Below, piece by piece: positions 1 through 12,692 of a DNA stretch of 64,000 bases. The stretch comes from Sclerodactyla briareus. Its lineage: Eukaryota; Echinodermata; Holothuroidea; Dendrochirotida; Sclerodactylidae. The notes below the pieces were generated by a model. The model saw only the letters and a list, made by a program, of their open reading frames with translations, was not told the DNA's origin and did no database searches. The position numbers and the translations under genes are program-made. Where the stretch lies: positions 1 to 64,000 of the forward strand of contig JAODTK010005551.1 of assembly GCA_026419785.1 (NCBI GenBank). The letters are read 5' to 3'. Within the stretch, counting starts at the first letter, position 1. Each line of letters opens with the position of its first letter.

Positions 1-3000
1 TAATTGTGATGAGAACATGAATTTCTTGAAAGGTCACGTACTTGCTGTAGAAAAATGATTGTGGAGTTGTTTTTTGTTTGTTTTTTGTTGATAAAACCGC
101 TCTTTCATTTCTGTGAAATCGTGGTGATATCTGTCGAGAATAGCTGAAATCATCTGATCTGTATAGTGCAAGGTGACCCTCTCGGCAACAAATCACTTCT
201 TTAAATGTGGCGGAAGACAAGGGAAGACATTCTGTTCAAAATAATTATCTCAATGAGAGCCCGTAATAAAAGACTCTGTGTTCGGACATTATAAACATGG
301 TCAATACCTTTTCATTCTCATAGGGGATATAGGCAGATATTGTAATTCTCTGTAACGAGAGAGGCTTCATACGAAATTCAATATAGCAAACGATGGTCGA
401 AAGGCATCATTAATGTATGGTCCACATCATGCATTGAAGCATAACCGAACGCTTTGAAATTTGCCAAGTCATCATCTACATTATCCAGTTTATTCATAAT
501 GAAATTGAAAACGATGGGATACGCTGTTGAAGCTGAATAATAAACAGTTGATGGTGCTTGCATCGGCACCCACGATCACCACGGTCATTAAAATAACATT
601 GAGGGACCGATTTCTTATCGATTTATCGCGAACATTTAACTCAGTAAACTGCTCATGACACACAGTCAGGCAACTGGCCAAACGTGTCAGATACATTACT
701 CGTAAAGGGGGCGCCCTTCCCGCTCGCAACATTTTGGTAGTTGCGTTTTCACAAGGGGCGCAGCTTGAGAGCGTATTCTGATGAGAGTTATACATGGATG
801 AAAATTCCAGATGCTTGAGGGTTGAATTATGAGGATGTCACAGGTAACACTTCTAGTATTTAAAATGTGATGTGAGGAATAAAACATGACCCCTCGCAAA
901 AATCACTATATTATTCGAAAAACTGGATGGGATGACGTTCAAGTATGAGAGCCTAATGATTATTAGTTACATCCTTGAATGGCAGATACGTCGATTAGTT
1001 GCAAGCCGGTAAGATTGAAGGGAATTTGAAGGCAAAATCCAGCCAATTATACTCTTTTTAGTGTTATATGGTAAAAACAATAAAAAAATCATTCAAACAT
1101 TCATTTTGTTCCAGCGTTATAGCATGTTCGGTTGGGAAGATATGGCTTCCTTCAAATTCATATAATTTGGTGATTTGGCGCCAAATGGCAACCTTTTTAT
1201 GATGTCATATCTACAGATTATAAGGGGAAAGTTACGACATATTTTCTTTTTTCTTTCGAGTGGTAGTAGATATGCGAGTCATCAAAAGTGCCAATTTGCA
1301 AAATTGCCAACTTAGCCGTGATAAATGAATAATCTCTGAAATTGTAACTTCATAACCCGAACGTGCTATGAACATGAACAAAGGTTGATTGACAAATGAT
1401 TTCCAATTCACAATCATATGACATTACATCTTTTTTGGCTGGACTTGCTCCTTTAATGGAGGGCACATCGACCATCGGAAATCAAATGTCCAGATATAAT
1501 CTATAAATTATAACATCAAGAGTAGTATTCCATAGTTACAGTCAAGAGGCTATGTGAGGTGATTACGGTGTTCGAAGGTATTCGACATCTTGGCACTAAA
1601 ATAACGGAGAATCTGGACTACCCTTCGTAGACATTAAAACAAAAAGGGTGAGTATCAGCAATGAATTTCACGTGTAATGTACCCGCAGAGGAAAGTCACA
1701 ACAACTACAAAATGAAGAGAAAGAACTATACCGGATTCGTGCAACTGTACTGTGGAGTTCCATGTTTTTAAATTTAAAAGGCTACCACCTGAGTGTCTGA
1801 GTAACTGAATTCCCTTGTAGGTTCAATATCTTACATGTTTAGTGTAATTACTATTCCCTGAACCCGTTGAGATAAACTCCCCATGAACTTTTGCTCCAAT
1901 ATCTCCTTGAGCATTGAAAATTAATGTCAGAAAGAGTTACTTCATGTTGTTTAATGCTGGCAGGTAAATCTGGCCTGCAGTCAACCCTCCCCTGGTTAGA
2001 AAACGAACGAGAGTGGGAAGATTGGGAACTAAACCATTATATGACATTTTCATGTGGACATACAATCCTGATTTGACAACTACCCTACCTCAAGTGCCCA
2101 TATGTTGTTATATTTTATCCAGTTCGATAGTCCGGCCTCCTACCTCATAGGCGTCGTTCCAATTGTACCCTCCTTAATTAACAGACTAAAAAAGCGTTAT
2201 TTTCCTCCGAGCCTGACATCTATATCGTTTCTTTCTTCTTTCTCTCAGCAGCTCTTGTAACTCACGTGGTTGTGGATTTTTCCCCGCCGACTTCTGTTTG
2301 GAATGTGATCTACCATTGGATCCCATCTGTATACCTTTATTTCAAACCCTAGGCGCTAGGAGCGGTTCATGTACCATCGGAAATACACTCGTTTCGAGTA
2401 CACGCCAAGTTAAAATTCATTCGGCCAAACAAATGAAAAAGAGAACGATCTGCCTAGGACTTGATATCCGACTTTATCTCAAAGTAAACTCGCGTAATTA
2501 TAGATTATTTCTTTGGGATAGACGCCCACTTCTACACGTCTAGAGACAAGGTAGCACGTAAATCGGTCACGATACCATCGGTACGAACGGCAATATATGT
2601 CGTATTTCAATTGATTCACAGCACGCATCGTACATTTGTAATGTACAGTAATAGTCCAACACATTCAAGTAGCGTATGGGATTCGTGACGTTTTCAGTTT
2701 CGAAGCTAACTGGCAGTATTGTATGTTTTATGGATGTGAAAGCCTTTCCAGTTTTCAGTATTCGCTAAGAACAATAATAAACCTTTTCTAGAGTCTTCTT
2801 CATGGATTTACAAAATGCATATACTCTTCAGAATTGTCACATTTAATGGAAATGGAACTCATTTGTTCCCCGGATAGAGGGACATAACATACGGTTCCCC
2901 CTTCTAAAAACTAAGGAAATCCTGAAACTAAACAGCCATACTTACAAGTTATGTCTCTACATATTGATGTCTGGAATTTTGCAATCAGGGCGTATATTCA

Positions 3001-3613
3001 TAAAATTCCAGGGTGGTGTGAATCATTTTTGAGCCCGACAGATTTTCGTTAGACCTATGTTATTCTCGGTTTGTACCAGAGGCGGCGCCATGCGCTCGTG
3101 AGGGTGCTCTGGGTCCTTGACTGGGTGGCCAGTCGTTTTCCCCCCCCCTCCCCTTTGAAAATTTTTTGGAAAACCTGAACCCCTCAGACGCAAAAATGGT
3201 GCTATCCTATTACGATATTCTATCATGATTACCTATTTAAAATATTCATTTTTCTGCCCCATATGTTTTTTTCCCGACGACCGTACTGTGTGTTTAAGGT
3301 AATGTTGTGTCCAAACGGGCCTGTAACCTAGCTACATTAATACCGGCACCTTTATTTGTTATCCTTTAAGATACTAATTGCTGTACCGCTTGATGTTGGA
3401 GTTATGACACGTGATTACTGATTTTTCGAAGTGCTTGGACCCTTAATTCACATAAGGATGCCTGGTACTGGGAACTGAGGAGAATTAGCATGACATCATG
3501 GTCTTGCCTAGCCCATCAGAGCTGATACCATATTTATACTTGACCGATGGGCGAAACTTGCACACATGTCCATCATGTCGAATCAATGTCCTGCACCAGT
3601 GGCATCAACCAGA

Positions 3614-4468
3614 CTTTTCAAACAGGGGGCACAGGGGGCACAGACCTTTTGTGTGGTGGGGGTCACGAGAATACTACCTGGCGTAGCGCCACCATAGGAT
3701 TGCGCGGAGCGTACAAGAATTTTTTGGTGCGCAATCCCCCCAGATGACCGAAATGACCTCTCCTGCGCGTTTTAGGCTGCCTGTACCAAGCTTCAAGAGG
3801 GCAATTTGTGATCTACAAATTCGATATCGATAAATTTTAATATTTTGTCAGACCTCGTCTTATTGCTGCACGACTTTTTGGCCAAATGTTCAATAATTGT
3901 GTGCTCCACACTACTGCTCATCGTGTGCGCGAAGCGCGTATTTTTTCTGCTTTCCCCGGCACAGTCTGGAAAACAGGATAACCAGAAAATCCTGACATTC
4001 AGCATCTCAGCTCAACTGTCCCAACCATGATATGACTCAGTACAGTTACCTGAGAAGCATGCGTTGAAAATTTGACAGCTCTGGTATCCTAAGCTACTGC
4101 AGGTCCAAATCGTGCGTGGTCGAGGGGGGGTGGGGGGGAAACGGCCCGGAGGCTAAAGGGTTTTAGTAATCAACAGACGGTGGACTGGTAGTTTTTCAAG
4201 GTCCTAGAATGTTGTTGTAGAATTCCAGTATTTCACCTCACAGAGTGTAGAGTTTATGGGCCAAGTGAAGTAGAAATGCCCATAGAGTGATACGGAGATG
4301 ACGGGAAGCGACGGAACAAAATCCCCACTATCAACCGCGCGAAGCGCGAATTTTTTTCCAATTTTTATCGAATTCGAGGCGAGTTTGGCACCTTACTTCC
4401 TTGCTTGTGATAATCTTTTTTGTGTTTGGCCAGATTATTTCAAACTGGTAGTCGAATACTGACTACAA
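3614..4468 (+). repeat. Dispersed 855-bp repeat, copy 1 (GCGCGAAGCGCG type)
   Basis: Aligns over its full length with 23,733-24,585 (855 against 853 bp). Shared landmarks are 'ttttgtcagacctcg' (3,844 and 23,975 regions), 'catgatatgac' (4,026 and 24,161), 'ggaggctaaagggtt' (4,147 and 24,278) and 'gtagtcgaatactgactac'-type sequence at the right end. This copy has short self-complementary GCGCGAAGCGCG motifs near 3,926 and 4,337; the second is missing from copy 2. Copy 1 lies inside a 1.7 kb stretch (3,030-4,740) absent at the matching place in block B (about 34,860-34,940), so it behaves as an insertion. No conserved protein is apparent. Confidence 0.78.
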
Positions 4469-5274
4469 ATTTTTATTTTTATAGGTCATGGCTATAATTT
4501 CAATCAATTTTTCACCTAAAAAACTCGGCGGATACCGCTTTTTTGTCGCCAGAGAACCGACTTCTATTTTCACAGGGGGGTGTCACACCACCCACAGCTC
4601 CCACCATATTTACGCCCCTGTTGGCAATATATTTTTCTTTGGCGAAGTGACTGGTGAAAATAACAACACATGACCACCACTCAAATATGCACCCCAGGCC
4701 CTTGACGAGCGCACGTTACATGATAGTCTTTGGTAAGTTTTTAAAAAAAAATTTGTTTAGCCGAATAGCGGTCATAAAATTTGTCTTCCTCATTTGCAAT
4801 TGCATATTCCTTTGTACGCGGTGATTTCTCTTCCAGTCGAAACTTCGTGATCCAACCGTACCCACGCTCCATACTCCGTTTGGTATTTGAGTCTGGGTCC
4901 TTAATATGGGATTCTATCTCTTTGAGTATAGTCAGATTTTCCCACTGTAAGGGGGGCATGAGCTTCACACCATTGTTTATTATACCTAGAACGGGAAAAT
5001 GTGCTCGATTTCATTCTTGTACAAACTCGAAATTCTGCCTTGGCGTAACCACATAGTTTTTCAGCAATTAATTAATTATCTAATTGCCCCCGTTTACAAA
5101 TCAGAACAGCTAAATAAGGACACCCATTGGTAGCCCGCATCATAAATCACTCTAAATTCGGCACTAGTGATTTAGAAATATCGTACGTTAGTGAAGTAAA
5201 TACATCATATATCGTTGAAATCCCTATTCTTGATTGGCATTCCATTTCGTAAACACTAACAGGGAAGAAGTGTT

Positions 5275-5286
5275 TGTGTGTGTGTG

Positions 5287-5317
<31 letters not shown>

Positions 5318-5324
5318 GGAGGGG
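5275..5324 (+). repeat. (GT)n followed by a G19 run
   Basis: A GT microsatellite (5,275-5,300) runs straight into 19 consecutive G (5,301-5,319), then A and GGGG. The block B counterpart at 35,528-35,553 has a short GT part and G16. It could form a G-quadruplex, and its length is also likely to be unreliable in an assembly. Confidence 0.9.
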
Positions 5325-6954
5325 TACCCTACACAGTAGATGCTTCGATCTCGTCCCTTCATTGAAAGGTGTTATTATTTCTTCCGCCTAAGCTCTTCAA
5401 GTTTCTGTATATACTCTTCATCCATATCCCGGTCAAAAAAATTGCCGAGAGCACATGCAGCTACCATAATATGAACGCAAGAATTGAAAATCTTCCGTAG
5501 TTTCTGATTCATCTCAAATAGGATATTTTAGATTTTCAACTTCACGTTACCTCATGCAGTTCCTTCAATTTACAATAGTAAATAGAATCTGACTTTGTTA
5601 GAAGGAGAATGGAAAAAAGAAAACCCACAGAGTGGGTGGAAGTGTCATGAAGGAGCCTCGCAATAATTTTCAGATAATTAGTTTCACACTTCTACCACCC
5701 CATCCGTAAATGTCTTGAGAACATTTCAGTGTTCGAAACTTCTCTAATTATAACCCATGGACTGGAATACTGTATATGATTTTCACGCAACCTTCACATA
5801 ACTTAGGTCTGTCAAATCGTAATCGTGGCATTGTCACGGGATTTGATTATGTGGAACCATATTTTTTATACTCGGGCGCTTAGAAAGCGCTGGATATAGT
5901 ACTGAAGTTTTCAGTTGTATTACGGCTACTACTGTCAATGAATTTTGACTTATCATCAATAATCACGCGGGTATAGTAAATGATACCTCTCTCGAAATCT
6001 CCGAGAACTGTTGGTTCTCAGTTGCTGGTGAAAAAATGAATGGAATAAGCGAAAAAGCAGAAATCAGTCTTCTGGCGATAAGCTGAACCATAGCTCGAAT
6101 TCGGAGAAATTCCCACATGTTTTCATTTACACGTTTGGCGAATGCACGTTTGATATCCTCAAGTCCATTATGGAAGAGAGTTAATGTCATTTACCTCCTT
6201 GATCGAAGTTATTTTTGTAGAATGAGGGGACGATTCGTCAAACGTTGTTGCTCGTTTGTTTTCACTGGTTCATATTTCGCTTATTTGTTGAGCACTTCAC
6301 AGGTCAACTTTAAGCGAAAGAGGATTATGATTATAAGGACAGATAATTATACTGAACGTTTGTCAAGAATAGATCGAAATAAATATTACTGTAACTTGGT
6401 AGTCTAATTTGGCAAGATGGGATTTTAACGAATTGGTCAACCGCCCTCTATCCTTAGATACAATTCAAATTTATTCCGTGTGATTATCGAAGGGATGAAT
6501 GTAAAATATTTACAATAAGATTATATAAATGACAGCTATCTGAATAAAATTTTTGAAACATTAAAATGTATCTAATGAGCTAATTTACAATATTTTAGCT
6601 CCCTGTTTTTCTCAAGTGAGCATAAGCAACTCTTTTTTAAATAGTTTTCCATGCTGTTAATGTTAATCACCTGTCAAATTCACTCCAAATAATTATTATC
6701 GTAATTTTTTGTTTTTCTTTCTACTCATAACACCACTAGTACCAAAAGCCCGCTCATTTGCATCGACTTTGATTGTATGAGTATGTACGTCATGAGTATG
6801 AATGTCCTTTTAATTTTCCCCATTCAGTGTGCTTCCCGTTGAAAGTTCAGTTTATTTTGACGATGAAGGGTAAAATCCTATTAAAAGTTCTCGTTTGACT
6901 GTAACGCCATAAAATTGCTTCAAAACAATGGTGATCGTGCATACTACATGAGCT

Positions 6955-7940
6955 ATCATCTTTCATTGCGCCTCAAATGAGACATATTCAACAGAATGGT
7001 CTTTCCTTGTCAAATTGTAATGAAAGTGATTGCGGCTAAGGGGGTCACCTCGCACTATACAGATACAGATTTATTTCAGAAATATTTGACGGATAATATC
7101 ACCACGATTTACAAAGAATCAGAGAGGTGGTTTTAGTGAAGCCACTGAAACAAATTCCCGAAACGGCTAGTCCAGATTAGTGATGAGGTACGCTTATGAG
7201 GCACAGAATCCAATGATGTTGATGCGATGATACAAGGAACAAAGAGCCAACGTGAACGCGGATATGGTTTGGTCAGAGATTTGAATTATTTCGGCAAGAA
7301 TGGGTTAAGCCCCGACCTAAAAAGTTAATATTTGTCATGACACGAATTTGAAACAGTAAGAATCTTTGCAAAATGTTCTCGATCCTTTTAGCAGAGTATC
7401 TGTCTCTACATTGTTGATTACTGTGCAATCTTCTTGGTATAGGATACCCCACAGTAGAAAAGACCTTGGGTAAGATCTTTTAAATTCACCATTAAGTAGC
7501 TTGACGCCTACTAAGCATTAGAGGTTTCCTTCCTCCCCCAACTGTCTACTACAATTATGTGTCCCCTCATCACAGGCCTAGGTTCATCAATTCATTCAAA
7601 GCGACAGTGTGCTATTTTTTATGTTGCCCTGTTCTAATTATGGCTTTCGGAATTACAACCATTACTTCTTTTAGACAAGTAATCGAGAATACACTAATAC
7701 TTCACACACAAGCCAATTTTTAACTCTGGAAAGCTCGTACGTGGCGGTTCATCGACACGGTAATTGTCTCTCTTTGATTACTATAGCGCCAGGTCTCCAC
7801 ATCATTCTCTACCGCAAGTACAGTGACCTTTCAAAAAACATTCAATCACTACTTTTTATCACAAATCATTTCTTGTCTATCCCATCTCCTCAGAAGTTTC
7901 ATCACCACAGAATTATACTTCGCGGATTGATTTCTCCGTT
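6955..7940 (-). repeat. Inverted copy of the left end of block B (unit X)
   Basis: The reverse complement of this interval aligns end to end with 32,005-32,955. Shared landmarks include the 17-mer GAAAGGTCACTGTACTT (minus strand at 7,816-7,832, plus strand at 32,091-32,107). Others are the stretch around 'cctcataa(a/g)cgtac' (minus near 7,195, plus near 32,715) and 'aaagaccattctgtt' (minus near 7,000, plus near 32,910). Parts of the same sequence also occur directly at 1-60 and 70-290, missing about 620 bp in the middle. So in block A the body at about 300-6,950 is flanked by X in opposite orientations. No ORF is conserved between the copies. Confidence 0.8.
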
Positions 7941-8157
7941 GGTATCTAGGATTCTAAACAGGTAACATGATTTTTTTTGAGACTATAGCAAGTACAAGTA
8001 CCATCCCGTTATCATAAGTGATTGAATGTTGCAAACTAGAACTGGACGGGCTAACGTCCTCAACATTCAAAGTTGGTGTTTAGAACGTTGAAGAACTGGC
8101 CATTATTCGCAGCCCAAGCAGGTAAATGCATGTAATGTCCAATTGTCTAGGCATTCA

Positions 8158-8190
8158 TGAGTGAGTGAGACAGTGAGTGAGTGAGTATGA
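8158..8190 (+). repeat. GAGT/GTGA tetranucleotide microsatellite
   Basis: Short run of GAGT/GTGA units with one interruption. The corresponding place in block B (about 39,170-39,200) lacks the run. Confidence 0.7.
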
Positions 8191-8818
8191 TCGCCTGAGA
8201 GAAGGGTTTGAATGAACTGTGAGTATATATACAGGATATACTCAACCATATGGGATGGACCTAATCTAACACTAATTAGGCATACTAAAACACTTGCCGG
8301 TGTGATCACACTGTAGGGCGGAAAGCCTTCGGATTTTGCGGGGTCCCTCGTTTTTACTAAGCATTCTGCAGAATTATTCCGCAGGTACAAAAACCTCCCA
8401 ACTTCGACAAACTTTCAGAGGTAAGTAATTTACGATTTTAAATATATATAACAGTCTGCGCCATGTCCTACTCCCTATTGGTTCCAGTAGGGTAGGTTTC
8501 CTCCCTTCCCAGCCACACCTCCGTTTCATCACTGCTTTGGTGAGGGGTGGAGTGTCTGGCGCAGTGGCACTCTGTGTACCAGGAGATGGCGGACGAGTAC
8601 CAGACTACCAACGTCATCTGTGGGGGAAAGTCGGAAGCTACTTCTACTGCGCGGACATTCCACAGTGCTGACATGCACGCTTGGGAGGGTCCTTAAGCAC
8701 GTGCCCGCTATTTATTTCTTCCTTGAAACTCTCCATGACGATACATTTTTAGCCACGGCCCTCAGTCCCGGCCTCGAAAGAGAGAGTGTGCTAGAATCCC
8801 CGGCAAAAATTTTTTTCC

Positions 8819-9540
8819 GGAACTTGTAATGTGAGGAACGCTTAGTGAGACGGAGAGCCTTGATCTCCTAAATGAAATGACTAAACTTCAATATCAAAGT
8901 ATTGGGAGTATCAGAAACCCACTGGCACAACGGATCAAGCCTTTGAACACCGAAACTTGTCATTATTAACTCCTGTATGGAAGAGGGGATCAAGAGGAAG
9001 GAGTGGCATCATTACGTAAAACAGTTTTCGGAGCATATGACATCGTTTGATTTGGCTAACACGGGAGAGCTTAATGAGTGGTACAACCTTCAACACAGCA
9101 AGACGGAATCCTGACGCTGTTCCAGATCCTCGCAACCAAATCCTCTATAGCGACGACTCTGTTGAAGACTTCTCAGTCTCCTTCACGGCAGATCACAATC
9201 TGCCAAAGAACCAGTCCTATATTCTAGCTGGAGATTTCAACGCCAAAGTCGGGGAAGATCAACCGACGCCTGGCCTGGAATTGTCGGTAGATTTTGGCTC
9301 GGCAACAGCCAAATAACAGAAGAGGCCTCACTTGCTACGTTCTGTGGCGATTAACAACCTATCACAGTAATACCCTAATTTCTCACAACCAATCATACGA
9401 CGTGCTACGTGGATCTCACTGAATGACGAGATAAAGAACTCCAATTGACTATATCATCCTCCAGAAAGACTGGACTCACAAGCTGAAGAACTGTGGAGTT
9501 TACACTCAGCAGAGAGAGATCGGACACCTCGCTCCTTATA
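8819..9540 (+). pseudogene. Endonuclease domain remnant of the RTE-like LINE
   Basis: The enzyme family nicks target DNA to prime reverse transcription. Visible motifs are GTCNVR (8,819-8,836, usually GTWNVR), SETHWH (8,911-8,928), GDFNAKVG (9,230-9,253), a W.S.ND..KN-type segment near 9,408-9,440, IDYIIL (9,444-9,461), and SDTSLL (9,520-9,537) where the catalytic family motif is normally SDH. The loss of that histidine and the frame changes (for example between 8,900 and 9,050, and at a stop at 9,313-9,315) mean no active enzyme. The longest intact frame, 9,047-9,316, covers only the middle third. The length from first to last motif, about 720 bp, fits a full endonuclease domain of about 230 residues, so the decay is mainly by point changes and small indels. 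Confidence 0.82.
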
Positions 9541-10028
9541 TGGCTACGCTCATTAATCACTCCAGGAAACCCAGAAGCTCAGATGACCCCCAGACGGTAC
9601 GACGTGGGAGAATTAGCAACCAGACACTGCTAATGCTTCTCGATTGACATGGACACAGACGACGTGAACACTAGTACAGTGCCTCAAGGAACTACAACTA
9701 ACACAGCAGCAACAGGCCGTTTGGCTTCAGAACACCGAAGCAAGTTGAGGGCTTCATCCGAATAGAGGAGGCCTACAAACAAAAGCGTAAGACCAGAGCT
9801 GTAGTGCTTAACCAGCCCCGGAACCAAGATACCCTACTCGCTACAGAGAACTGGACAAGACTGCCAAAGAACAGAATGGGGAGAAAGCTTCTCTGGAAAA
9901 TGCTGATAGCGATAGAGGTGGCAGAAAATCGTACACCATCCTGGAAGCCTCTATGAAGATACGGAATGTGCTAGAAATCGATGGACATTTGACAGAGTGG
10001 GTTTCTCAGTTAATCATTTTAAGGACTC

Positions 10029-10480
10029 ACACAGGGCTGTCTTCTGTTGCCTACCCTATTCAACACCTCTCTTGAAATCGTAATGAAGGAAGTAAAGAAC
10101 ATTGATAATACGCTAACATCTTAACGATACCTCTCAGTGGACATTCGGTCATGCTTATGATACAACACTCCTCTCAGCTGTTGGCCAAAACCTGCAACTA
10201 TCTACATCGCAGTCAGAAAGTGCCTGCAAGAACTATCGCACCTCTTAACGATAACCTCTCAGCGGACATTCGATATGCTGACGACACAACCCTCCTCTCA
10301 GCTGTTTTCCGAAGCTGCAACTATCTACATCGCAGTCAGAAAGTGCCTGCAAGAACTGGGGAGAAAATCAAGTGCAAAATCTTTTCCAAGTCAATCAGAC
10401 TATTAGTTATCGATGGGCAGTATGTTGACCATAGTGGAGGTCCTGTGACCTTCCAGGCGTCTTCGATGTTTTTTGACTCG
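10029..10480 (+). pseudogene. Reverse transcriptase domain remnant of the RTE-like LINE
   Basis: Two RT core motifs are readable. TQGCLLLPTLFN (10,029-10,064) is the conserved motif 4 region, normally QGC.LSP.LFN. IRYADDTTLLSA (motif 5, with YADD at 10,274-10,285) is the catalytic aspartate pair. Downstream, an IDGQYVDH segment in the 10,400-10,440 region fits the connection to the thumb in RTE-like proteins. The RT fingers and early palm, expected between 9,600 and 10,000, are largely unreadable. An imperfect tandem duplication (10,121-10,357) repeats the YADD segment; only the second copy keeps YADD. The longest frame is 10,151-10,534, where a natural start is unlikely. Non-functional. Confidence 0.82.
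10121..10357 (+). repeat. Tandem duplication (113-114 bp units) over the RT active-site segment
   Basis: Unit 1 is 10,121-10,234 and unit 2 is 10,245-10,357, with about 10 bp between them. Both start 'ttaacgata' and end 'gcctgcaagaact'. They differ at about a dozen positions, and unit 1 has lost the YADD codons. Confidence 0.88.
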
Positions 10481-10659
10481 AGGGGCGTAATCGCAGACTT
10501 CCGTTCTTGCTTTCGATCAATTTGTTTTATCTAGCTTCTACCAACTCTGGCCTTTTAAACATTGAGTAGTGATTTATGATTCCAGAGGCATATACCTCGC
10601 AGACGCGGGGATAATTTACTTCACATCTAGGGCAAGCGACTTTGGCCACTGCTCCGGCT

Positions 10660-10905
10660 TTCTATCAATCTATCGTAATTCAAATCTGCAAAAGGTTTCC
10701 CCGAGTCCTCGTAGAAAAAAAAATCAAGAATATCTGATGCTTTTAGCCAAAACGACTACACGCTGTCGGAAATTTCATCAAGCAAAGTGGAATGCTGTGT
10801 AATTGGCATCTTGTTATGCGATGGTATGGACAATGCATTGGATTAGAAAGATGTTGAATGTTCTTCGGAGGTCCCGTACTTCACAGTACAAGTCATGTAG
10901 AATGA
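10660..10905 (+). repeat. Repeat M, copy 1 (~240 bp)
   Basis: Shared landmarks are a 'ggtaattcgaatctgc'-type start, then 'gatgcttttagc', 'tgtggtaatggcaatcttgtt', 'gatggtatgnacaatgaattgatt' and 'tgtacttacagg'-type sequence. The same order occurs at 40,540-40,790 and 31,920-32,130, and on the minus strand near 7,741-7,960. Copy 1 and the 40.5 kb copy are also syntenic parts of blocks A and B. The 31.9 kb copy is the extra, dispersed one. Confidence 0.65.
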
Positions 10906-12692
10906 GGGAGGATGCTTGTGGGTATATATTCGCCGTCATTTCGATTCGATTCTAAAACCCCTCTCTCGGGAAGGGGCTGTAAGCACTGTCTTCGTTTGGT
11001 GGGTTAGGTATCGTCATAACACAGAAACGCTGCACAGCCATCTTGGAGTGAGGAAAAGATGCCACACACCTGGTTATTTTGGGTTTTGCACACACGTTCA
11101 ATAACTCTACAAGACAGCTCATGTTCAAAGACATGATTTTAATTTAACAATCACGACCCGCCCATTCAGCAGAAGTTTCAATGGAAACCTTGATATTCGT
11201 GAAATTTTGTATTTATATTACATTAGTCCGGTCATGACAGAGAAAAAAACACATGGGAACTTCCCCCGCAAAGAAAAGCATTGAGTAGCTGATTTGGTAA
11301 TGACTAGAGAACGTCCATCCAGTACAAAAAATACAGAATTCCTGGACGGAATAACGTTATAATTTGTGTGTTTATTTGTCCCCAGTTGCTTCACAACTTC
11401 CCATTCGACTTAAAGTGACTTTCTCATGTTCTACTTTTCCAAGATTTTCACTAAGGGTATAGCTGACTATAACGATGCTTCACTTGGCCGGATACGCTAA
11501 ATATAACTTTACACAATGCCAATTGATTTATGTATATACGCTATACCCAAATGGCGAATGGAACCAACCCAAACTTGATATTAGCCAATCACAGACACGG
11601 ATTAGATTCTATGCCGCTGAGGCCAGATTTTACTGACTCAATTTCTAGATATAGATATACCGGTACCCAATTTCAAAGGACTCGTTCGAGGACAATACAA
11701 CAATTTGTCCACAATAAGTGTTTTGAATATCTATCCAGACCTCTTAGTAGCTACTGTCTCAAACACAACCGCGGGAAGTCGTGTCATGAGTGGGTGGAAT
11801 GGAATGGTAGCAGGGCGAGGGGAGGGGACTCGAGTTGCAAAAGTGTAGGGGAATATGGTCATGGACCGATTGTGCATAATTTGGTGCCTAGGCAATATAG
11901 CCATGGCAAAATAGTGAGTGAGGGGGCTCCGGCTTGTCTTTGGAGTGGGGTGGTGGGTTTTACTGAATTTGAGTGAAATTAATTTGAAGAGTATTTAGGC
12001 CGGGCGCTACTAATGATTGGTGCGGAGCGCCTCAGACCAATTTGGCAGACCTAGAGTATTTATCCATCAAGTTTACCAGTCTGGAACAACTAAAGTAATA
12101 AAAAATACCTAAAATTATGAAGCGGAGAATTGTGTGATGGCCCTCTTTGTTCAAAATTGACGGCTAACCCACTCCTCCCCACCCATGTGCCTCTGTCCCT
12201 GCTTCACACCAATTACACAGTGCACGCACTCTCAACAGCTGCAACGAATTCTTCTCAGTCACACAACTGTTCGGGCATTTCATTACTTTGTATCAATGCA
12301 GATAGGCCAATGAGTGTGAAATTGATCTACCACCACATACAGAACACTGCTATATCTCAGACCATGATTTTTGCCTGCATTCTTATACGGCGGAGAATAT
12401 GATATGTCGGTTCAACAACTGCTTTTAGAGCGGCCTGGGAATTACCTGCACCTCTTTGTTGGAATGTGAATACTCAGATAAACCCAGACATGTCATTAAA
12501 TTCATCCTAGGTACCAGTTCACGGATCATCGAAAACACTCCTATCGAGAACTGAGATTACATTTCATTTGGCAGAAGTGAAAGCGAAATAACTACCCTGT
12601 AACTTTGATCTTCAATCTTGTACTCGTGAGAGTTCCGTGTTAACGTAGACCACCTCTCATATGATATACAGCAACTTCTTTTCATGGTCAGC

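Larger units (their letters stand above)
8819..10480 (+). mobile_element. Degraded RTE-like non-LTR retrotransposon (endonuclease and reverse transcriptase remnants)
   Basis: Read across frames, this interval carries the ordered hallmarks of the endonuclease/reverse-transcriptase ORF of a non-LTR element. Apurinic-type endonuclease motifs are followed by reverse-transcriptase motifs 4 and 5, in the expected order and spacing except that much of the early RT is deleted. At least five frame changes and several stops separate the motifs, so it is dead. The motif style (GT.NVR, SETHW, GDFNAKVG, IDYI, then YADDT with a downstream IDGQ.VDH) suggests the RTE clade; that assignment is by pattern only. 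The element interrupts blocks A/B: block B has unrelated sequence at 39,310-40,500. I cannot place target-site duplications. Confidence 0.85.

Noticed and set aside
11530..11976. 148-codon plus-strand frame in block A
   Set aside because: No recognisable motif, and no corresponding frame in the matching part of block B near 41.4-41.85 kb.
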